The notes: generated from the letters alone by a model not told the origin. DNA of 64,000 nt from Hexactinellida sp. DTS-2022 (GCA_028753945.1 JAPNXP010000013.1:186001-250000), one strand, 5' to 3'. Counted from the first letter of the stretch, positions 44,400 through 56,379 are shown. Program-made: numbers and translations.

Positions 44400-47117
44400 A
44401 TGGCTAAATATTCGAACCGCATGGATGAAGACTACATCAAGTTTCGTGCGCTTGTTTCTCAACAGAAAGTAGTGGTTGACATCGATAATGAAGTTTGGAC
44501 AATGTATGACGCTGGACCTAAGCACATAACTTGTCCGTTACTCTGCTTGCCCCCAGCCATAGGAACAGCTGATGCGTTCTTCAAACAAATAATCGGACTT
44601 TCTACCCGTGGCTATAGGATAATTACACTAAGCTACCCTGTGTACTGGACACTGGACGAATTCATGAAGGGACTAACAAGGCTTATCGATCAGCTGGGAC
44701 TGATTAAAGTGCATTTATTCGGAGCTAGCTTAGGCGGGTATTTAGCACAGAAATTCGTTGAAGGAACAAAGCACTCGAATCGCGTCCACTCCCTTTTCTT
44801 ATGCAACTCCTTCCATGATACATCTGTGTTCAGACAGAGCAGTCTCTCCGGCTTGTACTGGACTCTCCCGGCGTTTATGCTGAGACGGACGCTGCTGCAG
44901 CATTTGCCGGCCGACGGACTCGAAGTGAGAGTGGCAGAAGCGACAGACTTTATGGTGGAACGACTGGACACACTTACCAGGTACAAATGAAACCGGGTTT
45001 TTATAACCATTTCATTTCAGATAAAATAGTAAGAAAAAACCGATAGTTAGAAAAAATAGATGAAAAATACTAGTAAAGTTGGAATTTCTTACAAAATTTT
45101 GCATCACTAATTGTTAGAATAATCCGAGTTAGAATAAACCGAATTCGACTGTACAGTATACTCTCTTTAATACGAACAGATAAGGCGAATATCGGTTAAG
45201 GAGTACAAGGGTTAATTCCCCTAGCCTATACAAATGGATGCTAATAACCACCTGATAATACGAACAAATTTAGACGGGCCCCTAGTACTATTCCTATTAA
45301 CTAGAGTCTGAACATTATAATATTAAAATATTATATCATTTGACGTAGTCTCTTATTTGAAAGTAACTTTTTTTGAATAATTGCATTGTAACCTATTAAA
45401 ATAACTGGTATCATTTTAGCTGCATTTAATTTAGTTAACTGGTTTCACTAATCTACTCATATAATGTTGTGTACAATATATGGTGACTTATTGATTCATT
45501 ATTCAACTTCGAAAGGCTAGTTGATTAAAATAATTTACATAAAAACGTAAACTGAAATGATAGTTCTGAAATAAAAACTGTAATGTATAGCATATTTATC
45601 AATTTGTAGTTAATTAGTATCAATTGCTTTTGGTTCCTAATGATTACTCTCCCTATTATAACATTACTGTTATTTACTGTATAACAATTACTATTATAAC
45701 TTTACTGTTATTTACTGTTATAAATTACTGTTATTTACTGTATAACGATTACTGTTATTTACTGTTATTACATTACTGTTATTACATTACTTTTATATCA
45801 CTACTGTTATAACATTACTATTATAACATTGCTGTTATAGATCAGAGCTCGCGTCGCGACTAACACTCAACTGTTCAGAGAGCTACGTAGAGCCTCAGAA
45901 CCTAAGAGAAGTGCGTGTGACAATAATGGACGTGTTTGACGAATCTGCCCTTACACAGGGAGTTAAAGATGACATGTACAAATGCTATCCTGAGGCCAGG
46001 CGTGCGCATCTAAAGACCGGCGGTAACTTCCCGTATTTGAGCCGCAGTAGCGAAGTTAACTTGTATCTCGAGATACACCTGCGTCAGTTCGTAGGCACTC
46101 CGTACACTGCGCTAGACCCCGCTAGGCTGAGTCAGTGCGAAGCGGAGCTCTTCGAGGAGCTACGGATGCTGGAGGAGCTGGAGAAGGAAGGAAAGATTGA
46201 ACCTTATACCACTGCTCTATCAGGTATTTAGTAATATACTGTCAACTCTCGTTATAACGAAGTGCTTGGGACCTGTAAATCCTTCGTTATATCCGGATAT
46301 TTGTTATAAGTGGATAATAAGTAATGCATTTTGTACTCTGGGGGAAAATCTCTATTTCGTTCTATCTGACTTCGTTATAAGCTATTACGGGAGTTTACTG
46401 TAGTCAAGTTATTTTATTATGAACATTCAAAGAACCAAAAAATATGTTCATAATAAGCGAACTCGACTTAATACAAACAAACCCTATGTAAGTTGTTAAA
46501 TTGGGACCATAGGGCTTGTTCATAATAAAAGTTTTTCATATATAGCATAATGTGATTTCCCAGGGAAAATAAAGTCAGCTGATTCAGACAGGCTGACAGA
46601 TTCAAACGGATTTCAACAGGTATCAGTAACAGCTGTTATTGAAGAGAAATCAATTGAACCGACAAACCTGACAGAACCCAATCAGACCCCTCCTACATTG
46701 GACCTCAGTGGATCCGATTTTTTCGCATCAGACCCTGGAGATCAAGTACAATCTCAAACAACAAATGAAACCGAGACTATTCAAACAGACCGTATAATAG
46801 AACAAGATCCTATCATAAAACAAGACCCTATAATAGAACAAGAACCTATCATAAAACAAGATCCAGTAATAGAACAAGACCCTATAGTAGAACAAGGCCC
46901 TATAATAAAACAAAATCTTATAATAGAACAAGACCCAATAATAGAACAAGACACTATCATAAAACAAGACCCTATAATAGAACAAGATCCTATAATAGAA
47001 CAAGACCCTATAATAAAACAAGACCCTATAGTAGAACAAGGCCCTATAATAGAACATGACCCTATAATAGGACAAGACACATCTACAAATTGGAAGACCG
47101 GACTTGAAGAGCTCTGA
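44400..47117 (+). CDS. SPG21: Maspardin with repeat-rich C-terminal extension
   Basis: Three exons: 44400-44980, 45841-46223, 46564-47117; 506 codons including stop. Residues 1 to about 300 match maspardin (human 308) along their length: [49 protein letters not shown] (the alpha/beta-hydrolase nucleophile elbow), [35 protein letters not shown]. Maspardin is an endosome/trans-Golgi protein that interacts with CD4; loss causes Mast syndrome. The third exon adds about 185 residues not found in vertebrate maspardin: a Ser/Thr/Gln-rich part, then about 16 hexapeptides of the form P-I-I-E/K-Q-D, ending NWKTGLEEL. The phase-1 junction (TCA G|GT ... AG|GG) is in frame, so the extension is part of the same message if exon 3 is used. 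Confidence 0.88.
45640..45838. repeat. TTACTGTTAT low-complexity repeat
   Basis: Irregular tandem repeats of TTACTGTTATTTACTGTATA type fill the last 200 bases of maspardin intron 1, right up to the acceptor at 45840. Confidence 0.8.
46239..46400. mobile_element. TIR element (162 bp), TA target
   Basis: CTGTCAACTCTCGTTATAAC at the left and ATTACGGGAGTTTACTG at the right, flanked by TA. It is closely related to the element at 49926-50093. Maspardin intron 2. The following bases (46404-46530, GTTCATAATAAG motifs) resemble spacer sequence at 1860, 2520 and 53640 and may be a second degenerate element. Confidence 0.8.
46794..47077. repeat. 18-bp coding minisatellite
   Basis: About 16 units of ATAATAGAACAAGACCCT and variants, each encoding I-I-E/K-Q-D-P. 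No unit disturbs the frame. Units alternate E and K versions (ATAGAA or ATAAAA), suggesting that expansion occurred in pairs. Confidence 0.9.
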
Positions 47118-47454
47118 AAGCGAATTTACATGTGTGTTAATATAATACAGGTTTGAGTATTGCTTATAATGCTCGAAATCAGTGACTATTCAGGTGTATT
47201 TCTATCTTTTACAGGCTGCTAATTATACCTATCCATTTCCTTTCAGAGTATATTCTTATTAAAACACCCAAATATTAATAAATAAGTTACATTTATTAAC
47301 ATTCTATAATTGATATATAAAATTTCAAATTGCTACAAATTGAGAAGCAAATACAATATAAGAAAGTGTAAATGAAATAATACAAACTGTATACAAACTA
47401 TTACTGCTATAATAAGATACGAAAAGTACGGGATGAGCAACAGTAGGTCATTTG

Positions 47455-47625
47455 TCAGTGTGAAAACCGTTTGTTCGATTTGATGATATCAACTAGATAC
47501 TTCTGCGATTCAGAAAACTCTTTATTGCATTCCAGTTCAATCAGGCAGAGTCCTCCGGGTGCAGAAAAACCTTTAGAAATAGATTTATAGAAATCTACTA
47601 AGAAGTCCAACAGTATTGATTTCAT
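47455..47625 (-). CDS. Small hypothetical protein (56 residues)
   Basis: ATG 47623-47625 to TGA 47455. The product begins MKSILLDFLVDFYKSISKG, contains a GGLCLIELECN segment, and ends KSNKRFSH. Composition and the amphipathic pattern look protein-like, but no family was recognised. A donor-like site at 47867-47872 (minus) with an upstream exon-like stretch could belong to its 5' UTR. It could also be the last exon of a longer gene or a chance ORF. Confidence 0.35.
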   Translation of the reverse strand: MKSILLDFLVDFYKSISKGFSAPGGLCLIELECNKEFSESQKYLVDIIKSNKRFSH

Positions 47626-48198
47626 AAAAAAGCTTACACTAATTAAATCTTAATATAAAGGTGCTTTCAAGGAACTGTTTTGTGTGATGTATATGGCATC
47701 TCAATAAACACATATTATATATCCTAATCACGTTTATAGCTATACATGTCCAAATGTAAACTCAATTGGACTTATCAGAATATTATGTCTTAATATAAGA
47801 GTATTAAATTAGTTATACAATACAATATAATTAGAACTCCATATTACAGCGACTAATTTAACTAGAGACTTACGCTTTAGAGATAGGTCAAGGTGTTTAG
47901 CTACAGCTGATAAAAGCAGTGAGAAGTACCTAATAGTAAACAAAATAATTAATTAAATATGTACAACAAAGCAGTGAAGTTCAATAAACAATGCATGTTT
48001 TCAATTAATTAAATAGAACAATACAGTGTGTGATTAGTACCACTAAAACAGCAGAATCCCAACAGATGGTTTGAGTATTTTATTGATTTCTATCAGACTC
48101 GGTTTGATATCTATTTCTATTTAAACACGTATCAGTTGACAGCATACTACTATAGTGTTGGTAACCAATAAATGCCATTGTAACACCACTACTATAGC

Positions 48199-51100
48199 AT
48201 GTGTGAAAACGAGACGCATGGGAAAGAAGGGCGCGTGAGTGTCTCGCGTGTTGTAGTGCAGCAGGGTGAGCTACTGAGGGCTGTAATACAGTTCCTACAG
48301 GAAACCGGACTCGTACACTCAATGCGAGCTTTGGAAAAAGAATCAGGGTTAACAGCTGAGCCGCTGTCAGTGGAAATGTACTGTCTCAGAGACATGGCGC
48401 TCAGAGGGCAATGGCACCAGCTGTTCAAATTCCTATCTCCCCTAGAGAGAATCAAGGGAGTGGACTTACAAGAAATAAAACTCAAAGTCTGCAAGCAAGA
48501 ATTCCTAGAACAATTACGTGCGTCGCCAGCGAACTCAAACACGTTTGAGTTAGTAGAGCACTACAAGGGACTGGTGCTTACACTGCAGCAGCTAGCTACA
48601 CTAGGGCTATGCGAGACAGACCATCGCAAGCTTAGTTTGATGCTAACTCTCCCGGAAACTGGGCTGCAGCAGGAGTTTAAAAACTGGTCCATGCCAGCAG
48701 CGCGCCTCCAACTGGCTGACGAGATTATGCAGGCTGTAAGCAAGGTAATCGGTTACAGAGGAGAGGAGATAAAAGCTAGCGAGAGCAGTCAATCCGAGGC
48801 TGGTGCTAAAAAGGAAAATAAGGGGAGACTCATTCAACTCGCGGTCAAGGGATTGTTGTATGAGAAATGCGAAAAGATTTTGCTAAACGACAGTTATAAC
48901 GATTTAGGTCTGAATAGCAGTCAGTCGTTGGACTTGTCGAGTTTGCTGCCAAAGTTTGAGGATAGCGTAGCCCCATTTAAGCTGTTAGAAATTGTGTGCG
49001 AGGAAGACAATAATAATCTGAAGAATAGGAAAGGTGCTGTGTTGTCGCCTTTGAGGAGCCTTTGTCAGATGAGGGATAGGGATAATTTGAAATACTCGGG
49101 CTTACCGATAGACTCTCTAAACTGTGTAGACAAACATAGTAGAGCTAGGTCAGTTATGTTGAGTGAACAGAGAGAAATACCGAATGGATTCACAGATGAG
49201 AAACTAGTTATAAAGTTGGATAAGAGGGAAGATTGGGAATTAAAAGGTTAGTTTGTGCTTGGAATTGGGACAGGTGTATTCTATTAGCACATCGTCCATC
49301 ATTTAGCTGATGGGATGCATCATTCGCTTATTCATAGCGAATTACAAAACTCCGCAAATAGCAGACCTCCAATTGCAGAGAGAAAGTTACAGGGCTTTGA
49401 TACGAACCTCACTCAACAGCAGAATACACGTAAGAACAATTAGATGAGTTTCCAGTGTTCGCGTAATAGCAAGTCGAATTTTGCATGAAATTTGCTTGCA
49501 AATAGCGAACTTTATATTTAGAGGAATAGAACCAAAATTAAATGCACGTTTAGGGACTTAAAAATAGAGCAATATTTGCTCTTAGACGATTGAGCAATAT
49601 TTGCTATTAGAGCAATTTCTCCTAGTCAAACACCACTCTATATTATACACGTATTATATTTTATTCTATAGCAGAGTGTAATACAGTGAGAGAAAGGAAC
49701 GGTTTGAGTAGCCCCCAGCTAGTTACCCCACGAGTTATTCTGAGAACCAAGGATATACCAGCGCCTGGCTGTGATTCCTCCACACCAAAACCTGACAGAG
49801 TTAAGTCTGCATTAACTCTTATGCCCAACGAGTCTCCCATACAGCCTACTGTACAAGTGGCTACTGGTGCGAGTAAAGAAAAGCACACTCAATGTAAGTG
49901 GCGTTATAAATGTAATTTCACTATACAGTGAACTCTCGTTATAACAAGTGCTTGGGACCTGTAAATTCCTTCGTTATATCCGGATATAATATTAATGCAT
50001 TTAGTGCTCTGGCCCGCCTCTGGGGGAAAATATCCATTACGTTATAAGCAGTTATTTAGTTATATCTGACTTCGTTATAACGGGAGTTTACTGTAATTAA
50101 TTTTATTTTATTCTAGCATTAAACGGTCAGCAGTCACGTCCACACAAGCCAATAGTTAGGAAACTGGACATGGACGGAACAAGTGGAGCTAACGACTCAA
50201 CAAAAGACAAACAAAGCGTTTCTAAAGTTGTAGGCGTGAACAGTATTCCCAAAGCAGTCCAGTGGATGGTAGGCATAGGGAGGGACAAGTTGAAGAAAGA
50301 GGGGAATACGGAAGTTAGCAATGAGGAACTGGAACTGAATAGAGGTTTTGAAACAAGTTAGAATTCACTTATATAGTAATAGCTTTCGACGGTTAAAATA
50401 GATAAATGCTTATGCAGAATAGGAATTTAATACTTCTACTAACAAATAAGAGTATGTTGGTGAAAGTTGAAAATCAGTAAGAATAGATAGAGATTTTAAT
50501 TATTTAGCTCGTTATAGTGTATAAATACAAATATGTATGTAATTGCTCAAGGATATTGTGGTTTTAAAATATCATCAAATTTAAATTGTTAGAGAAGATA
50601 AAAGAAGATGAAAACCCGGAAGACAACCCTGTAACGGAAAAGAAGACTTACCAATTAGTCGTATCAGATGAAGGAAACATAAAGAGTATGGAAAATGAAA
50701 ACCTTCAAACAAACTCGTATAAATTCCAACCTCCCTTCATCCACCTAGTTGGACAATTGAAGGACACACAGGTTTATAATACTGATACATAATACGTACA
50801 GTATAATCTCGTCAATACGAACACCAACGGACGGTAAAAATATGTTCGCTATATCCGGAATTCGTATTAACCGGAGTAATACACATTGAATAGCCATTGT
50901 AGGGACCATATTTTGTGGAACTGTCTGTTCGTCTTATCCGGAAATTCGTATTAAATGTGTTCGTACTAACGAGGTTCTACTGTATACTAAAATGGTATAA
51001 ACTTTAACGTTATTCGCTAGGTAATACGTTCTGTGTGTTTCCACCCTATCCACAGTACATTAGCCGTGGGCACAAACTCGAGATGTCTCTACCTCTGCCA

Positions 51101-52408
51101 ATACACAAGTTCTACAGAATCTCAACCAGATTCTGATAACTCACTAGTCCCATTCAAGACCTTTACTAACTATCATAAAGGTAGTTTATACTGTATTGAA
51201 TGGAGCCCACAAGGCAGTTTGCTAGCCTCAGCTAGTAACGACCAGTCGATCCGAGTGCTTAATTTCCCTACAGAGCAATTGCAGGAATGTAAAGAGTGGG
51301 AGGAACCCATAGAGATAAAAATCCACACGGGTAAGGATAGTGTACTTACACTGCAAGTTTTTTTTAATTTCCCAAGTGGGTTAAATTTAATTAAGTAAAT
51401 TATTAAAACAACAGTGCTAATAAGAAGTAAAGTAAACTTCTACCAAATACCCAGTTAACCGAATACTACCGAATATCAGCTATAGTTGATGCCGGTTATA
51501 AGAACATTGTCAGGAACTGCATATAATGTTCTTATAACCGGCATAAATTATATAGGATATATGGCAACCGTTTTCCAGTAGAATGTTCTTATAAGTAACT
51601 GGTGTTCTTAGAACCGGCATCTACAGTATTCGGTTGCACCTTGCATTAACTACCGATTGACTGTAGGTACAGTTCGGGCGCTGGGGTTCCTAAGCGAGGA
51701 GCTGCTGGCCAGTGGCGGGTCAGGGGACAGCTTAGTGCGTATAACAGACCTGACAAACCCCACGGCTGTGGTAGGCTCCCTACAGCACGGGGGACAGATT
51801 AACGAAGTGTACGTCTCTTCCGAACACGAGCTAGTCACGGCATCACAGGATGAACTGGTGCGCGTGTGGGACATACGTAGCTGCGAGTGTGTGTGGAAAG
51901 TGAGCTGTCCCTCCTCGCCCTCATCCGTGTGCAGCGATAATAGCGAGATGAGAATAGCAGCCAGCTGTGAAGATGGGAGATTGCAGATATACGACAGACG
52001 GAACTCAATGTGTTTCTACTCTAACAAAGTGAGTTATGATTCTTACGTGGAATCAGTATATGAGCGCAAGAGAATTCCCTTTATCGTATAGGTCATTACA
52101 CATCTAATAAAGAATTTTATCCAAAAACATAAAATTCCTTCGGAAAATAACACATTATTCTGCATTTACAGATACATCAGAAAGATATTCGCTCCATTCG
52201 ATTCAAACCTGCGACTTCTGACACCTTGCTCACCGGAAGTTACGACGGAGAGATTAAACTCACCTACCCTGACCTGGGGATTAGCCACCAAATCGCGAAA
52301 TTCGCGAACAAAATAATACAATGTCGTTTCTCGCCTGACGGAAATTGGATGGTCAGCTCTTCTACAGATAAATCAGTTAAACTCTGGGAGTTCAGTAACA
52401 CATTTTGA
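48199..52408 (+). CDS. WDR47: WD repeat-containing protein 47
   Basis: Seven exons: 48199-49246, 49672-49893, 50117-50356, 50593-50771, 51021-51330, 51667-52028, 52172-52408; 865 residues (human 919). The N-terminus has LisH (LLRAVIQFLQETGLVHSMRA) and CTLH regions (GQWHQLFKFLSPL, QEFLEQL) and the WDR47-type block LLTLPETGL with FKNWSMPAARLQ. A disordered middle follows, then a C-terminal WD40 propeller (VIRSVCFHP, YHKGSLYCIEWSPQ, ELVRVWDIRS, HQKDIRSIRFKP, LLTGSYDGEIKL, SSSTDKSVKLWEFS). In mammals WDR47 regulates neuronal microtubules together with CAMSAPs. AATAAA lies 3 bases after the stop. The final 17 coding bases overlap the antisense R3HDM4 coding end. Confidence 0.92.
49926..50093. mobile_element. 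TIR element (168 bp), TA target
   Basis: CAGTGAACTCTCGTTATAAC to ATAACGGGAGTTTACTG, TA on both sides. WDR47 intron 2. Same family as 46239-46400 (shared GTGCTTGGGACCTGTAAAT). Confidence 0.85.
50799..50982. mobile_element. TIR element (184 bp), TA target
   Basis: CAGTATAATCTCGTCAATAC to ACTAACGAGGTTCTACTG, flanked by TA, with the internal CACCAACGGACGGTAAAAAT block. WDR47 intron 4. Same family as 12091, 56422 and 63179. Confidence 0.85.
51484..51626. mobile_element. TIR element, GCCGGTTATAAG family
   Basis: AGTTGATGCCGGTTATAAGA to AGAACCGGCATCTACAGT, with internal copies of GTTCTTATAACCGGCAT. WDR47 intron 5. Confidence 0.75.
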
Positions 52409-53910
52409 AAAAATAAAGACAAACGGCTTGTAACAAATGATCATTTGGGAATTCACTTATTATATTTTCTGATATGTTGTATGTCAGTGAGCTGGTGTCT
52501 ACATTAATTACACTGATTGAATTACCAATGAACTTACCTGCTTGTCTCCATGTAGACCAACACAGTGTTGTTGTCCTCGGAAAACAAATCTCTTAGCTCA
52601 TCTTCAATGCATTCAAGTGTGTTCTATAAACAATACAATAATACAACCTGATAAATGTTATATACTACACTACAGTATAGCCTAGTTAGTACGAACTACG
52701 AACACCAGGGGACCGTCAAAATGCGTTCGCCTTATCCGGAGTAATTTGTATTTAAAAAGCTTTAAAGAGGACTGAAATAGTGTTCGTATTAACCGGAATT
52801 TCTAACGAGTATCTACTGTATAGCTAACCAAAGGAGGGTTGTGTCTTTTGAACAGATAACTAATCTCTTTTGCTGATATAGAAGGTACTGTGTTCTTATC
52901 ATAATAACTTTTAACTCCTTTGATTTCTATCTCCTCTCGACCTAGTGTTGCTCTGATAATCGCGGTTTTTTGCACCTTAGACACTACTTCTTGGTTCTCT
53001 GATATTTCTTCTTTAAATACAATTCTATCTTGCTCCTCTCCAGTGAGCTCAAGAAATTCTTGCCATACCTATACACGGTATTCGTACGTAGGAATTTAAC
53101 AATAATATAGTGGATGCCGGTTATAAGCACATCGTCGGGAACTGCACTTAATGTGCTTATAACCGGCATGTTCTTATAACCGAAATAAATTATATAGGGT
53201 ATATGGCAACATTTTCCAACATAGTATTCTTATATCCGATATGTTCTTATAACCGGTGTGCTTATATCCAACATCTACTGTATTTTTATTAGCACCGACT
53301 TGCAACTGTTGCGGATCCTGCAATAGACGCGTGAATGCGTTGTTGTGCTCAGGAGTAACATCAAAGTTATAGAAATCCTCCTCAGTCTCTGCTACATAAG
53401 TAGCGAGATACATAGCGTTCTCGTAGCGACGAGATCTCCTTTGGGATTTTGAGTTATTGCCAGTTCCCTTGAACAGAAAGGAAGATGGCCTTGGTACCCT
53501 CTCTGCTGGGTTTCTATTGCGGGTCTTAGATCTGCCTTTACGAGAGTCAGCTGATTCAGTTGTATCTGCTTGCGAATCTGAAATCTCATCGTCTGAAAAC
53601 AAGTTAGGATTAAAATAAACAATCAATAACATACAGTCAAGTTCTTTTATTCTGAACAATCAAGGGACAAAATTATGTTCATAAAAGAGACTTCATAATA
53701 ACCGAACAACTAAATACAAACCCTCTAAGTTGTTAAATTGTTGATAATAAAACTTAAGCATGCCAAAAGTTGCTCACAATAAGCAGACCTGACGTATCAC
53801 CAAAACAGACCATTTATCGTAGACTGTAGATCTCCCATAGATCTCTGAGATGTGCGAGCAGACATGAGTCTCTCTACTAGCTTGTTATAGCTGGAAGTGT
53901 TGGACGACAT
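52392..53910 (-). CDS. R3HDM4: R3H domain-containing protein 4
   Basis: Five exons in transcript order: 53811-53910, 53300-53592, 52829-53068, 52538-52623, 52392-52491; 272 residues (human 268). Matches to the human protein are SRRYENAMYLATYVAE (SLQRLENTQYLLTLLE in human), VWQEFLELTGEEQDRIV (VWNDFMNRSGEEQERVL), NTLECIEDELRDLF leading into the R3H domain, and NDHLLQAVCLYF (ERLLLHAVCQYM) at the end. The R3H family binds single-stranded nucleic acid; the cellular role of R3HDM4 is not established. Donors after exons 1 and 2 (GTCTGT, GTCGGT) are weak, but the phases fit. The stop (TGA, 52392-52394) lies inside the last codons of WDR47 on the other strand, so the two genes overlap tail to tail in coding sequence. 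Confidence 0.8.
52673..52818. mobile_element. TIR element (146 bp), TA target
   Basis: CAGTATAGCCTAGTTAGTAC to AACGAGTATCTACTG, TA on both sides, with TCGCCTTATCCGGA inside. It lies in an R3HDM4 intron, ending just before the acceptor-side exon at 52829. Confidence 0.75.
53109..53280. mobile_element. TIR element, GCCGGTTATAAG family
   Basis: AGTGGATGCCGGTTATAAGC to TTATATCCAACATCTACTG, internal ATAACCGGCATGTTCTTA. Related to 36391 and 51484. It fills most of R3HDM4 intron 2; the sequence on from 53632 in intron 1 resembles the GTTCATAATAAG spacer repeats of the PC4 region. Confidence 0.75.
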
Positions 53911-54184
53911 CTTAACAGTTAACCAGGGTAGGTTACCTCTAGGCTATTTCAATAAATCAGATAACCAATTATTTATATACGTACTCTTCAAATCATAAAT
54001 ATAAACTACAAAGCACATACACCTATACTTCTATACAAAAATTCTTGTACTCATACAAAAATTCTATATAAATATATACATATATAAAATTCTTATACTG
54101 CATGCTAATAAAACAATCTAATAATACGTATATGCAAATAAAAATACTGAATACGTATAACAGCAGTTAAAATCCTTGCCACAC
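53911..54184. other. Intergenic spacer, head-to-tail minus genes
   Basis: Extremely AT-rich 270 bases between the R3HDM4 start and the PLCXD-like stop. It must hold the R3HDM4 promoter. Nothing else recognised. Confidence 0.5.
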
Positions 54185-55364
54185 CTAATTAGTAGCTCTA
54201 GTTATTGTATGGTGATTGTATAGCATTAGTGAATTAAATTTGTCCCAAGTATGCTTATTCACTTTGCAGAGAGAGTAGAATTGGAAGGGAGGCAGGACGC
54301 CGCTTAGAAACTGTGCTTCCCAAATCGACTTCAACAAATCTGCATCAGAATTCGGCGTAACTGCATCTATTATGTACCAAATGAAGCGCATGCTTTGGGG
54401 CGAGATGTTGATGTTACTTTTCCTCTAAAGAAGAATAAAATGAAATTAGTCATTAATGAGTGATAAAATATAAGATAGCTCACAGGTTTAATCCAGGCTT
54501 TCTTTAACTCAGCCCCAATGTCAAAGTTAAGAAATGGAATAACTTCTAATTGACTCGACGAGAAAGACAAGTTATTATTAGATAAAAAACCGAAGAGTTC
54601 AGTATTCTCTGTAAAGCAAATGATATTCTTCTTAGTTGATTCGGCCAGATCTCCTAAAATATATAAATTCAACTACAGTAAAAGCTCGTTAGTACGAACA
54701 ACCGTCAAAATTCGTTCGCCTTATCCGGAATTCGTATTAACCGGTGTCATTTGCATTGAAAGGCTTTGAAGGGGACTGAAATAGTGTTCGTATTAACCGT
54801 GTTCGTACTAACGAGGGTCTACTGTATAGATATAAAAAAATATTTATTACCTGGGCTAACATTAAATTTGATCGTGTTTATATCAAAAATAAACTTCATT
54901 ATGAAGCGAAATTTCGCCTCTAACAAATCTGGTTGTATGATATCTGAATTTTCCCCAGCTTTCTTAGTAGAATTACTTCTCAGGTTTAAAAATATAATCT
55001 CTTTATTGTTCCGTTCCAAAAAGAATCGAATACTCCACAAAGCTTCGCTGATTGAAATATACGGACAATCGAGATCGAATATGTGCTTGTATTGGTCCAG
55101 ATATATTTCATCATGATACTGTACAATCGCTATATCCAGGAACCGTATTCCAAACTTAAGTTGTTCGGCAATGTCCACGCGTTGAGCACGAAATTCCCCC
55201 ATAAAGAATCCTGAATTGTTACTACCTAGAATCGGTATATCTTCGAGTTGCATTGGAGTATCAGTCATCCAGTCAACAGCCTTTGGGAGATCTTCTGTTT
55301 TGGGCAAACTATAACCAATACTCTGTTGAGTGTTTATGGGTAATGATTGCATGATGAAAGCCAC
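54185..55364 (-). CDS. PI-PLC X-domain protein, catalytic His replaced
   Basis: Three exons in transcript order: 54851-55364, 54484-54653, 54185-54424; 307 residues, like PLCXD proteins (about 305-325). The X-domain pattern is visible: LEDIPILGSNNSGFF (family IPGSHDS), VDIAEQLKFGIRFLDIAI (family DIxxQLxxGIRYLDLRI), IYLDQYKHIF, then LWSIRFFLERNNKEIIFLNLR (family FLExHPxEVVILxxR). The first active-site His of the GSH motif is Asn here. The C-terminal part is diverged. With the substitution, classic phospholipase C chemistry is doubtful. The start could also be the Met five codons later. Confidence 0.8.
54676..54834. mobile_element. TIR element (159 bp), TA target
   Basis: CAGTAAAAGCTCGTTAGTAC to GTACTAACGAGGGTCTACTG, flanked by TA. 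Intron 1 of the PLCXD-like gene; its right end is only 16 bases from the exon 1 donor. Confidence 0.85.
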
Positions 55365-55486
55365 TAAATTGGTGAATAAAATATTTAACTCTTGAATGTG
55401 AAGTCAATGCTAATTAGAGCATTTAATTTTTGTATAAAAATTCAAAATTTCCCTTAGAAATTAATTACCAAAGTATATTCCTTATA

Positions 55487-55655
55487 CAGTTGAACCCCGC
55501 TTAACGGTCACCCCGGATTAGCGGCTACTCCAATATTCCGGGCACTTTTTAAAGTCCTGTTTGACTTCATATATAGTAGATATTAACACTAATTTCTTTC
55601 ATAATTACGGCCATTATATCGGTCCCTAGGGTGACCGTAACCCGGGGTTCCACTG
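55487..55655. mobile_element. TIR element (169 bp), CCCCGCTTAACGG type
   Basis: CAGTTGAACCCCGCTTAACG to GTAACCCGGGGTTCCACTG, preceded and followed by TA. It lies between the PLCXD-like start and the P/Q-rich gene's stop, ending 17 bases before that stop. Confidence 0.85.
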
Positions 55656-55671
55656 TACTCTGTGTATGTGG

Positions 55672-56379
55672 CTATTTATTCTCACCCTGCTGCTGTTGGT
55701 TTTGGACGTAGCTCTGTACGAACTGAGGCCTGACCTGCTCTCCGGGGGCTCCGGCCATCTGATGAGGAACTGATGCTGTCAGCACCATATTCTGTGGTAT
55801 CACAACTTGAGACTCTAATAAAGACATTTAGCTATATACTATTGTAGGATTACCGTACTTACTCGAATTATTATTTTCGGCATTTTGGGACAATTTTTTT
55901 TTAATGAATTTTCGAGAATATCGCACTTTATTGCAATTTATATATTATAATCACTTGATAATCGTAATGAGAATTATATTAAATAAATATGTTTACTCCG
56001 GGCAGCGGCCAACAAATTTTCATTGTTTTGTTATTAACTTACGATTCGGGCGCACATGATACATTTGTGCCTGCATGTTCGGTGCCTGGGGGTTGGCCGG
56101 ATATCCCGTTTGGATTGGGTAAGGATTTTGTATATATTGCTGTTGTTCTATAGAGGCCTGTAAATTCGGGTCAGGTGGTATCTCTAGATTGGAGTTAGGT
56201 GGCATCTGGGGACCAGAGCCAGAGCGTTGGACGGGATAAGTTGAGTAGAGTGCAGACTGGGAAGATACAACATTCGGTAGTACAGCAGGCATCTGAGCTG
56301 GCTGTGATGATGGAGCTTGTGTGGACTGAGGTGGGTTGGTATCTCCACCGTATGGAGTTATAGTGTGGCTGTGTGACAT
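55672..56379 (-). CDS. Pro/Gln-rich low-complexity protein
   Basis: Two exons in transcript order, 56043-56379 and 55672-55814; 159 residues joined in phase 1. Rich in P, Q, S and N throughout (MSHSHTITPYGGDTNPPQST, NPYPIQTGYPANPQAPNMQA, ending QQQQGENK). No domain, signal peptide or TM helix. An AG just upstream of the ATG leaves open an earlier exon. Function unknown; transcription- or RNA-associated disordered proteins have similar composition, but that is only a resemblance. Confidence 0.6.

Noticed and set aside
46728-47080. Tyr/Phe- and Ser/Ile/Cys-repeat ORFs on the minus strand
   Set aside because: Antisense shadows of the 18-bp coding repeat of maspardin exon 3; the plus frame continues a conserved protein and is the real one.
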